DNA of 16,166 nt from Dunaliella salina (Eukaryota; Chlorophyta; Chlorophyceae; Chlamydomonadales; Dunaliellaceae): the NCBI GenBank assembly GCA_002284615.2, contig MU069448.1, positions 657,389-673,554 on the forward strand, given 5' to 3'. The notes beneath the pieces were generated by a model, which saw only the letters and a program-made list of their open reading frames with translations, did not search any database and was not told the origin of the DNA. This document shows, in pieces, positions 8,375-15,960 of this stretch. Each line of letters opens with the position of its first letter. Position 1 is the stretch's first letter. The position numbers and the translations under genes are program-made.

Positions 8375-8495
8375 AGCGCAGGTTCTGAGGGCCTTCCGGT
8401 GAGGCCACTGCTAGCTTGCTAGCTTGCTAGCTTGTTAGTTAGTGGACCTTCCCTTAACGCACGTGGCCTCTGGCCTGCGTAGACTTTCCTTTCTT
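8375..8495 (-). repeat. Short interspersed repeat family, copy c, with a TGCTAGCT microrepeat
   Basis: On the minus strand: AAAAGAAAGGAAAG, TCTACGCAGGCC, CACGTGCGTTAAGGGAA, a tandem array, then GTGGCCTCACCGG. The array (8409-8440 on the plus strand) has three perfect TGCTAGCT units and one degenerate unit. The family is also found at 6761-6870 and 5362-5422. Its orientation relative to the neighbouring LINE 3' tail differs between loci, so it is a separate element rather than part of the LINE UTR. Confidence 0.68.
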
Positions 8496-8572
8496 TTAAG
8501 GAGAAGGAGACACATTGGCTCATAAAGAGCCATGAGCCCCCTCCACCACGAGAAATGAGACAAGACATGCTA

Positions 8573-9177
8573 ATGGGGATCTGGAGGGTGACTAGAAGCA
8601 CCTGGCTCTAGAACCTGTCTGAAGGATGTATTTTTGTTTTCAATAACGCGGCATGTGGAGACTAGTTTGTGGGCATATTGGACAGAATGGGCATGAAGTT
8701 GTTGAGCAAGCTTTGTGGCACACTGGTGTTCCAATCCTAGTTGTTTGAATTGCTTCAGGGTGTGCTCAGTGTAAATAGTTCCACCTGCACCTTGGGAATA
8801 GGGTGAATTATTTTACTTTTAGCGCTTATAAGTTTACAAAGGTCTGCATGCTGCTGCTTAGACGCGTTCAGCTGATGCTCTGGCCTTGTTTCTTCACAGA
8901 ACTTGATTTCTATTAGGTGCACATGGCAATTGTTTGCATGAAGTCCATGGGGTTGCCTCAAGCGGCTAGTTTGTGTGGTCCTCCATGTGGATGTGCGCAA
9001 GGCGTGGTTGTGAATGGATAGGGGAATGTCAGAAGTGAGCTTGGTATCATAAGGGATGATCAAAATAGCATCTGGTCGACTCGAGTCTTTTCCTCTGTTG
9101 AAGGTTGTCAGGGAAGAAATAAGCAGGTAAAGTTCTGTTTGAGGCATGTGTAGGAAGTTGGAGATTGTGTTGAGCAA
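8573..9177 (-). pseudogene. LINE C-terminal region with PD-(D/E)XK-like motif
   Basis: A 140-codon frame (9177-8755) carries RPDAI with Asp36 and, 54 residues later, LIEIK with Glu90 and Lys92, followed by a QL..SKQQHADLCKLI helix-like stretch. The D...ExK spacing fits the PD-(D/E)XK nuclease core, as in the restriction-like endonucleases of some LINEs; whether this family's domain cleaves DNA is inference. A frameshift between about 8830 and 8790 separates it from the distal frame, which runs GAGGTIYTEHTLKQFKQLG to HPPDPH-stop at 8570. The putative catalytic residues are intact, but the protein as a whole is broken. Confidence 0.7.
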
Positions 9178-9203
9178 GCTTAGAATCGCTCCCTATGTGT
9201 ACA

Positions 9204-9497
9204 CTAGGCCTGCCCCTGGGCATTTGCTTTTATAACCATTCTGCCTGCAATGTTATGGCGTTCAGCTCTTATTTTGGAAATGATATGGTTTTGGCAGCCT
9301 GAGAGTATGTGCAGGTGCAGTGCGCTGTCCAAATGATGGCAGCCTGGGAGGGGGCAAGGTGGATCAGTTAACCTTTTAAAACGTACTGCGTGTTTTTGAT
9401 TGTAGAGGGTGCCTGTGCGATACTGCAGGATGTTACGCTTCATGGGTACAGGAATGTCGGGCATTCTTCTGAAGGCATTGCTGTTTTTTTTTTNCAT
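9204..9497 (-). pseudogene. LINE zinc-knuckle region
   Basis: The 97-codon frame contains YRTGTLYNQKHAVRFKR followed by Cys48, Cys53, His61 or His63, and Cys68 in a C-x4-C...H...C pattern. I recognise it from tick LINE proteins, where the usual text is CHHLDSALHILSGC. This copy has two extra residues (LH) in the loop. The domain probably binds nucleic acid. The frame begins at an ambiguous base (N at 9494) in a homopolymer next to the breakpoint of the 680-bp insertion. It is separated from the downstream domain by a stop or frameshift at about 9200-9180. Confidence 0.75.
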
Positions 9498-9498
9498 C

Positions 9499-10197
9499 GT
9501 TCAATCCTCTTGATAATTATATATTCGGAATCCTGGGAGCAAGGGCTATTGATTGGTATGTGTATGGGTCTGATCTGAGGAGGGGATGGGGGGGGGGGNG
9601 TCAAGGGGGGGTACAGGTTCTTGGGAGACCCCCTCCAGAATTTTTCGGAGCCACTTCCACAGAATTCTAAAGACACCATCGGATTCCTTAGCTCAAGAAC
9701 TGGTTTCAACTAAAGAAACTAAGTAAATTGGCGCCCTCTTTGGGTAAATTGAGTATAAGGGGGGGTCTGTGTGCATGGCTGGGAGTCAGTGCCATGCGCT
9801 CAAGGGTGTGGGCAGCAGGGGGTGTAGAGGCGAATATGCGGCAAATCAGTTCAAACTTCCAAGATGGTGACAATGTGTGATGTGATTATGCATGGTGAAG
9901 TCAGGAGGGCAGTTGGTGGACTTGCAAGCTAGTTGTGGGTGCCTGGAAGGGCAGGTATGCATGGGCGTCCGCTGGCCAGCTTTTGCCCCATAACTCTTGC
10001 AACTCTCTTTCTCAGCATGGCAATTATGCAGATTGATAGCTATTTTGAAAAGGAACAGATTGACACCCTTTTTGTCCGGGTTGGGTCACTGCATGGGGGT
10101 TTTGGGGGGGGGTCAGGAGAGTCCCACCCAGTTTTTGGGGGTGGTGTCCACTTTTTTTTTTCAACCCTCCTGTATGCGCGGTAAAAAGTTCGATCCT
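9499..10197. mobile_element. Unclassified ~680-bp insertion (9509-10187) inside the LINE
   Basis: The LINE protein breaks after NAKTGYYS (about 10200) and resumes at SNAF (about 9485), having lost only about a dozen residues, so the intervening DNA is foreign to it. GTTCAATCCT at 9499-9508 and GTTCGATCCT at 10188-10197 agree at 9 of 10 positions and may be the target-site duplication. The insert has long G runs on the plus strand (9586-9608, 10096-10112) with a single N at 9599, and no recognisable coding sequence or terminal inverted repeat. Confidence 0.5.
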
Positions 10198-10251
10198 AAG
10201 AGTAGTAGCCTGTTTTGGCATTAACTTATCCAAGCTTGTGTTTAGAATGCA

Positions 10252-10547
10252 TGTGGGATTTGAGCGGTCCTGTGTGTTCTCTTAGACGGACTTATGAACA
10301 TCTCTTTTCTGATTTCCCCTCTGCTCACAAAGTTCTCCAGGACGAGACAGGCGCTTTTTACAACACTCAGGCTAGTTCTGAGGATGTCTTTCATTTCTTA
10401 CAGGACCAAACTAATGAGACTTATCGTTTTATTTCTAATCTCATGGATATTTAATCTTTGGATGGAACAGTTCATCAGGCCGAGCAGCCAAACAACCTGG
10501 CTGAAGGTCAAACCCAATTGTAACCTTGTAACATTGTGGGATTTGAG
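10252..10547 (+). mobile_element. 5'-truncated LINE of another family (10265-10534) with 13-bp TSD
   Basis: TGTGGGATTTGAG occurs at 10252-10264 and 10535-10547, flanking 270 bp. The plus-strand insert encodes the C-terminal tail typical of Jockey/R1-like LINE proteins: Cys...TYEHLFSDFPSAHKVLQDE...YRFISNLMDI, with a TAA stop at 10452-10454. In this tail YEHLF..CP normally forms a zinc knuckle; here the second Cys of that pattern is replaced (SDFP). A 3' UTR of about 80 bp follows, ending TTGTAACCTTGTAACAT without poly(A). When the insert is removed, the host LINE frame reads continuously from NLQDALKSH into MHSKHKLG. Confidence 0.8.
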
Positions 10548-11130
10548 AGCATCTTGAAGATTGACAAGATAGGTGGGCTTGTGGGCGGGTGGTAGACCCG
10601 CAGATGTGCATGCACTATGCACTCTTTCTTCCTTGGCTAGCCATACAATATTTGTAAATGGATTTCCACCAGGACCTGCACCAGGAATCTTGGTGTCTGC
10701 CACGCAGTTTTGGGCTTGCTCAGCCTGATGAATTGCAATGGCATCTGCACATTCATTTCCTGCGATGCCAGCATGGGACTTCACCTTGAAAATTCGAATT
10801 TTGGTGTGGAAGTCTCTCGCGAGAGTTAAAAATTTTGAGGACGTCTCCTTGGAAATGCCCCAGGTGTTCCTCAGGGAAAAAAGTTGATTACATATTTGTT
10901 CTTGAGACCTCTAAAGGTGAGGCTGTGTTGCGATGTCTGCATGTTTGGTAATGATAGCAGCAGCAATTGCTGCCAATTCTGCCCCAGTGATGGTTTTAGT
11001 AATCCCAGCACCATTTCGTTCTACAAAATTCTTGCTGTCCGTGGACGGAAAGAAAACGCCTGCTCCAATTTCTGGTTTACCATTATGGACAAGGCAACCT
11101 TACCTGTTAGTGCAGGTACAGTTATGTAAC
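10548..11130 (-). pseudogene. LINE RNase H domain, decayed
   Basis: Read on the minus strand: KNFVERNGAGITKTITGAELAAIAAAIITKHADIATQ, then after a stop and frameshift FKVKSHAGIAGNECADAIA, and on to KPTYLVNLQDALKSH. These are the second, third and fourth blocks of a type I RNase H. Glu of GAELAAI and the last Asp of ECADAIA are retained. The third acidic residue, expected in IATD, reads Gln here, so catalysis would be lost even without the stops. The first Asp block (YTDGS-like, about 11130) is not recognisable. The domain removes RNA from the RNA-DNA hybrid in active elements. Confidence 0.82.
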
Positions 11131-11202
11131 CCTTAACTTTCCTGTCCTTCCTTCTCTGCCCAACTTGCTGGAGAATCTTCTATTTTTGCTTGAACTGGTC
11201 TG

Positions 11203-11265
11203 GTTATAGGCCTCTATGTCTCCACTCAGCTGCCCTTAAAGGCGGATAAAGCGGTGTAAACTTAC
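11203..11265. repeat. Interspersed repeat, copy 2 (first copy 3165-3240)
   Basis: This copy shares CCTCTATGTCT.C.CTCAGCTGCCCTT and GCGGATAAAGCGGTGTAAACTTACCT with 3165-3240. Immediately to the right, GAGGATCTGGCTGC corresponds to 4024-4037. On the minus strand CAAGGTAAGT at about 11270-11261 is an excellent splice-donor match, but I find no coding exon that would need it. Confidence 0.65.
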
Positions 11266-11744
11266 CTTGCCAGAGGATCTGGCTGCCACACCTGGAGCCA
11301 ACAGCCATCCGCAACCACGTGAAAGTAGAGATGGCCGTGTAAACCCATTTTACATGTCCCCTTTCCTGCAACTAAATGACAATCAACTTTTCCCCCCTTC
11401 AAGAACTTAAAAAAGCGAAAAGGCCCGCAGTCAGGCAACCCCACTTAAGGCCCGAGGGAAGCCCTCACCTGAAGGCTGATTTGCACTTCGCCACACATGA
11501 TTACAGTCAAGTGGGCACAGCAACTAGGGATTCAAAAATAATATAACGATAAGTATGCCTGGCACCATTCTCTTTAAACTCCGTCCTGAATTCACATTTC
11601 CAAGGAAGGCATAAGTTGTCCACTATAGAGCATATACCGAAGCATTCCCCATTAATTACGCTCTGTCACCTTTTTGGAGCAGCACCAGGCAGCCCAATGA
11701 CACCAAGAGAAAAAGCACCACACATTAGCCTAACTCCTGCCAAA
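11266..11744. other. No gene recognised
   Basis: One minus-strand frame of 60 codons (11262-11444) ends at the donor-like GGTAAGT and reads HLYFHVVADGCWLQVWQPDPLAR near its end. It could be an exon, but similar sequence near 3950-4060 is not open, which argues for repeat DNA. Confidence 0.4.
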
Positions 11745-13029
11745 ATCAACCAGCAACGAGTTCATGCAGAGTTGGGGGGTGAATTGTAGCCAAGGCCGTC
11801 AGGAGTTCTGCAGCTGCTGAGTCATGAACTTGGAAATTTGCAAATGGACCAACTGTATCAACCAGTGCATGCCGGTTGCAGGTACCATGGGCGTATCAAC
11901 CATATCTCCAAGTTCCTGGGTCAATCATTAAGTGCTCATTAGAAAAGCAGTAAATTCATACGGGAACGGTAGAACTGAGAGCTGGTGCTTCCTGCTCAGG
12001 GTTCACACATGTGCACATACTGCACTCATACGGACAAATTCTTGTAGGCCCTTTCCCTCTCCTTCGCCTGCCAGCGAGCCCAGTGAAAAGGGTTGCATCT
12101 GCCACGCGTGGAGCTTGCCTTGCTTGCAGCAGAGCAATGCTGTAACCAGTCGAGCAGCTCATGTACACTTGGAGGCTCATGCCTTCAAGCAAATGTGAGC
12201 TGTGTTGACTCTTACAGCACTCACTCCTTTCACAGAGCACACCCCAAAAAATACAGCAGAGGAAAAGGTGTCACGCCAGTCGATGTCAGTTTAAGCAATG
12301 GCCTTGATGATGCCCCAGCAGGGAAGCAACACACAATTCCGACACCGTTCCTTTGTACAGGTAACCCTTGCTGACCTGCATCTGCTGCCCCCACTTTAAA
12401 CATGTACACTCAGCACGAGCAGGCCGCCATGTTGCCCATGCTACCATGATGTACGGAATCCTGTAAGATAGTCATTTACGGAAAGGCAATAAAAAGGCTG
12501 CCTAAGTGTCCCTGCATGAATCATGTACATACAGAGCTGGAGCAGGCCACAGCAGCAAGATGCACACACACAGGCCAAAGAGGCCCATGATCTGAGGAGC
12601 CCATGTTTTTTGATATATATTCCTACCCTTACAAGTGTACCTTCAGAAGTGTCAACCATTTACACACAGCCCCCACACACACCTACACTGGCACGTTGCC
12701 ATGCTTGTTGCCAAATTTACAGCCCTCACACAAAGTGACACCTACATCTTGAGCCTTGCTGGCGGCCAATGCAGCTCCCTTGTGCCTATGTTCTCTGTGG
12801 AGCACGGCAGCCCCGTGCCAGAAGTCGCTCGATTTGGAGCAAACCAATCAATTTGGGAGTATCTTTGCACCAGGCTAGTACAACTACGCAACCCTTTCCT
12901 TCCCACCCTGATCAGTTCACAGTTCAGTGCTCACCAACACAAGCAAACACTCCGTCAGCCGCATCGCAAAGCAGTCACAGCAGCTCCACGCCCTGACCTC
13001 CTCGAACTCAGAGTCCCCACCCATTGTGC
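11745..13029. repeat. Long direct duplication, copy 2 (copy 1 at 5110-6658)
   Basis: Collinear with 5110-6658 from ATCAACCAGCAACGAG to CCATTGTGC at 13029. It lacks the insertions seen in copy 1 (5290-5480 and 5509-5570) and the second arm of the hairpin: after CTTTGTACAGGTAACCCTTG (about 12351) only the left-arm sequence continues. It has extra sequence at about 12855-12985. The open frames within it differ from those of copy 1, so I do not call genes. Confidence 0.85.
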
Positions 13030-13402
13030 GTTACCACTAGCAAAGCACAAACTCTTTGGCACAGCTCATAGGCTCTTTCACAATCACACGCCCTCTGAGG
13101 TCACATCCTGCCTCGTCATCCTGCCATCAACGCAAGGAAAGAAGACATCCATCCTTGCCTCGTGCTAACCACACTGCCTGCGTACTCCGGGGCTCTGTGC
13201 GTATCACAAGGCCCACATGCGTTTCAGAAAGAGACAGCGTCCGAAGCACACACAGATCTGGACGGCTCGGAAGCTTCAAGGGGCATGGCCGGTTTGGAAG
13301 CTTCCTTCCAAGGGCATACGAAAGCTGCGCCTGCAAGTTGCTCTGATGCTTGCACAGAGGAGTTTTGTGAGGAGTGGTGGAGGAAACACTGAACGCGAGA
13401 GC
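13030..13402. other. No gene recognised
   Basis: Downstream flank of the duplication. Overlapping open frames exist in several phases on both strands without domains. GGAAGCTTC occurs twice (about 13268 and 13298), with a short inverted arrangement. No other feature is seen. Confidence 0.4.
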
Positions 13403-13451
13403 CACAGACACAGACACAGACACAGACACAGACACACACACACACACACAC
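13403..13451. repeat. CA-rich compound microsatellite
   Basis: CAGACA hexamers pass into a pure CA run. The reverse frame reads poly-Val/Cys/Ser across it and should not be taken as coding. Confidence 0.95.
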
Positions 13452-13992
13452 CATTTCATCCCCAGTGAAACCCTTGCAGCATCCATCTCCCATGCTTGAC
13501 CACCTCCAACCGGCATAACAACAAAGCAGGAAGGGTTCAGGGGAGTTCAGGCAATGAAGTGCCAGGGCGATGCCGGAAAAAACAAAAAAAGCTGGAGCGC
13601 GCAAATTCCCCGCCAGCATATACATACACTGCTCTGTACTGAAACCATACATACACAGGTGCTCTGGGGAGGATGAATGAATCCATACGCACAATGTGAC
13701 GCATGCGCACGCGCGTGAAAGGAGCACACAAGACAAGAGCGGTAAGGGCTTACTTTCGTCATTCCTTCAAGCATGGTACCAAAAAAACGCATCAGCATTC
13801 ACCCCAGGTAGGTCTGTAAGTCTGGTCACCAGGTTTCCTACGACCTGAGCAGAGAAAAATGAGGATGGGAGTGCCAAAGGGGCCCCTTAGTCAACAAACC
13901 AACATCTGGGATCCTGCGGCATAAGCTGGAGAGTGAACACAGCACAGCTACCAGAGCCCACTTTCCAACAACGTCTGGCGTCCATTTTTTTT
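13452..13992. other. No confirmed gene; possible minus-strand exon near 13851-13800
   Basis: On the minus strand a good polypyrimidine tract and acceptor (TTTTTCTCTGCTCAG, ending at about 13852) precede a short open segment, GTCGTAGGAAACCTGG onward. A donor-like GGG|GTGAAT follows about 40 bases later. This could be a small exon linked to the open frame at 14253-13993. The rest is anonymous. Confidence 0.25.
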
Positions 13993-14253
13993 TTAATAAT
14001 GCGTGGTGGTGCTGGGGCGCGGGGGCTCACTCATCGCTTCAGATGGATGATGTGGTGATGGCAAGGCAGGGGATTCTGTGAGGCAGTGGAGCTCCAGCCA
14101 CACCCCTTCAGCACATGACACACACACAACCTCAACAGTTCCAGTACACGCCGCCAAGCCCGGGCTCACCACCATATCCCCGGGCCCGCGCACTTGCAAA
14201 CCTCCAAAACAAATGCTTAAGCAGGGAGAGCACAGCAAAAAAAACTTAACCAA
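13993..14253 (-). CDS. Unrecognised open frame, possible exon
   Basis: A minus-strand frame with no ATG at its start reads GLQVRGPGDMVVSPGLAACTG, then VEVVCVSCAEGVWLELHCL, then a Ser/Pro-rich end PALPSPHHPSEAMSEPPRPS. Its beginning coincides with a long polypyrimidine tract (T8, GCTGTGCTCTCCCTGC) and AG dinucleotides, as at a 3' splice site. GATGA|GTGAGC near the end (about 14036) is a plausible donor. If spliced there, phase 1 would join the short segment at 13851. I recognise no family; the composition is protein-like, but the GC-rich context can keep frames open by chance. Confidence 0.25.
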   Translation of the reverse strand: MVKFFLLCSPCLSICFGGLQVRGPGDMVVSPGLAACTGTVEVVCVSCAEGVWLELHCLTESPALPSPHHPSEAMSEPPRPSTTTHY

Positions 14254-14799
14254 GTCTGGCAGTGGCGCCCTTTTTTATTTTCTGGGCATTTTCTCATTAA
14301 TTCTGTGCCTGCCTGCCAACCAGGCTCCTTGCTAGTGCGAGGGCAACACCACTCGTGTCATAACATACCCAGGGCACCCCATCACGAAGACATCACCTTC
14401 CTCGCGCCCTCTCATCACGAATGCATCCCTGGTCTTGCCATCCCATCTAGAACTTCTAGTAGAAGAGCACCAACACTCATCAAGGTACCCCTCCCAACAC
14501 ATGATAGCTTACCTTGGTAATAAGCAAGCTATACTGTCGTTGCCACCCATCACAACAATTCACTTCCCTTGCAACCAATCGCAAGCACAACCTACTGCAA
14601 GGGCAATACTCCTCTAGCCACCCACCGTGGGGGCAGCCCGACACCTAAGCCAACACGCCCAAACCTTTTTTGGTCTCCCTGCCTGTGACTCTGTAAATCC
14701 ATGCGCACTGTCATGAGGCGTATGAGAGCTCCACAGCGCACATCACGGACGACTCCCCCACCCCCCCATCTCCTCCCTCTGGTGTGGACGGCACAGTCC
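14254..14799. other. No gene recognised
   Basis: C- and CA-rich DNA with several open frames of 60-85 codons and no domain. I looked for tRNA-like A and B boxes and found none convincing. CCTTTTTTGGT at about 14664 recurs at about 15321. Confidence 0.4.
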
Positions 14800-15270
14800 G
14801 TGGTGTGCCATTATGGGCAATGGTCTGCGAGGTGTGCCATGTCACTTCAAAAAGTCAAGTCACTTGAAAGAGGAGCTGTCGGTCAGCGGCAGGGCAGGTC
14901 GGGGCTGTGCCAGGGCATTTTCCATTGTGAGCCAAGACGGGCCATGGTTTGTGAGGTGTGCCACACTCTTCACTTCATATTGAGGGAGGAGCTGTCAGTC
15001 AGGGGCAGGCTGTCCTCGAAGCCTGATGCATTCCCTTTTGCTGTGGCGCTGCTGCCATGCATGAGAGTGGGCTTGGCCATGGCGTCACCTGCAAGTGCAC
15101 ACCAACACACCACATTGTCAGTCAGGGGCAGGCCGCTCCTTATTTGCTTATCTATTTCAGAGACAGATGCGTTCATTGTTGCTGCAGTGCCGCTGCCATG
15201 CCCTAGTGTGGGCTCGGCCATGGAGTTGTCTGCACGTGCATCCACCCCCCCCATGAGGACAAGATGATGA
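14800..15270. repeat. Degenerate tandem repeat, period about 115-125 bp
   Basis: Recurring blocks: GCTGTC.GTCAG.GGCAGG at 14876, 14991 and (TTGTCAGTCAGGGGCAGG) 15114; GTGGGCTTGGCCATGG at about 15068 and GTGGGCTCGGCCATGG at about 15208; and GGTGTGCCA at about 14801, 14831 and 14954. Both a 188-codon plus frame (14701-15267) and a 139-codon minus frame (15389-14970) run through it with repeating peptides. On the minus strand these include ADNSMAEPTLGHGSGTAATMN, recurring as GDAMAKPTLMHGSSATAKGN. Either could be a repeat-containing protein exon; neither has splice or promoter support. It grades into the minisatellite downstream. Confidence 0.6.
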
Positions 15271-15354
15271 GGAGCCAACGTCATGATTTTGGTTGTTGGT
15301 ACACCTGTATTTGCTCCACACCTTTTTTGGTTGACCCTGTGCTGGCAACGGCAC

Positions 15355-15960
15355 AAGCCAGTCAGCACATGCATAGGCCAGTCATGCATGAGTACTGCAT
15401 GGGTCAGTCAGCGTGTGCATGTCTCAGTCAGCATGCACGGCTCAGCCAGCGCATGCATGGGTCAGTCAGCGTGTGCACGAGTCTACCAGCGCATGCATGG
15501 GTCAGTCAGCGTGTGCACGAGTCTACCAGCGCATGCATGGGTCAGTCAGCGCGTGCACGAGTCTACCAGCGCATGCATGGGTCAGTCAGCGCGTGCACGA
15601 GTCCACATGCGCATGCACAGGTCAGTCTGCATGCGCATGAGTCCGCATGAGGCCGCAAGTGCATGCATGGGACAGCTGGCATGTACATGAGTCAGCCAAA
15701 GTTTCCATGGGTCAGTTGACGCATGCACATGGGTCAATTGGCCCTTACAGAGGCCAGTCAGTGTGTGCATGGGTCATTCAGCTTGTGCACGAGTCTGCCA
15801 GCACGGGCATGGGTCAGTCTGCGTGCGCATGAGTCCACATGAGTCCATGAGCGCATGCATCGGACAGCCAAGGCATGCATGGGTCAGTCAGCGCATGCAT
15901 GACTCTGGCAGCGTGTGCATATGAGTCCACCAGCACATGCACGGGTCGCTCTCGCGCAAA
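15355..15960. repeat. Minisatellite, 20-bp basic unit in a 40-bp higher-order unit
   Basis: The best-conserved core (about 15450-15600) repeats GCGCATGCATGGGTCAGTCA followed by GCGTGTGCACGAGTCTACCA, that is, two related 20-bp halves. Flanking copies are more diverged: CAGTCAGCACATGCATAGGC on the left, and GGCAGCGTGTGCATATGAGT and similar on the right. Because 20 and 40 are not multiples of 3 and the unit has no stop codon in the forward direction, all three plus frames stay open and give the same cyclic 40-residue peptide (MGQSACARVYQRMHGSV and so on). That is a property of the repeat, not evidence for a gene. Confidence 0.93.

Larger units (their letters stand above)
8486..11130 (-). mobile_element. 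Tick non-LTR retrotransposon, 5'-truncated, RNase H to 3' UTR, twice interrupted
   Basis: Read on the minus strand, the order is: RNase H (about 11130-10548); a short linker resuming at 10264-10200 (KSHMHSKHKLG, NAKTGYYS); a zinc-knuckle region (9495-9204); a PD-(D/E)XK-like region (9177-8830); the conserved GAGGTIYTEHTLKQFKQLGLE block; the end VLEPGASSHPPDPH with TAG at 8570-8572; and a 3' UTR to about 8486 that includes GAGCCAATGTGTCTCC. Reverse transcriptase is absent, so the copy is 5'-truncated, as is usual for LINEs. It is interrupted by a 270-bp LINE (10265-10534) and by a roughly 680-bp insert (9509-10187). Stops and frameshifts show that it is dead. Confidence 0.85.

Noticed and set aside
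10884..11136. Plus-strand frames of 67-81 codons
   Set aside because: They are antisense shadows of the RNase H pseudogene on the minus strand.
13127..13736. Minus-strand frames of 129 and 170 codons across the CA microsatellite
   Set aside because: Their length comes from the dinucleotide run (poly Val/Cys or Ser/Val), and no domain lies on either side.
15264..15690. Repeat protein encoded by the minisatellite
   Set aside because: All three forward frames are open for the same trivial reason: a 20-bp unit without stops. The frames are cyclic versions of one peptide.
15355..15960. CRISPR array
   Set aside because: Units are contiguous 20-bp tandem repeats without unique spacers, in a eukaryotic repeat landscape.
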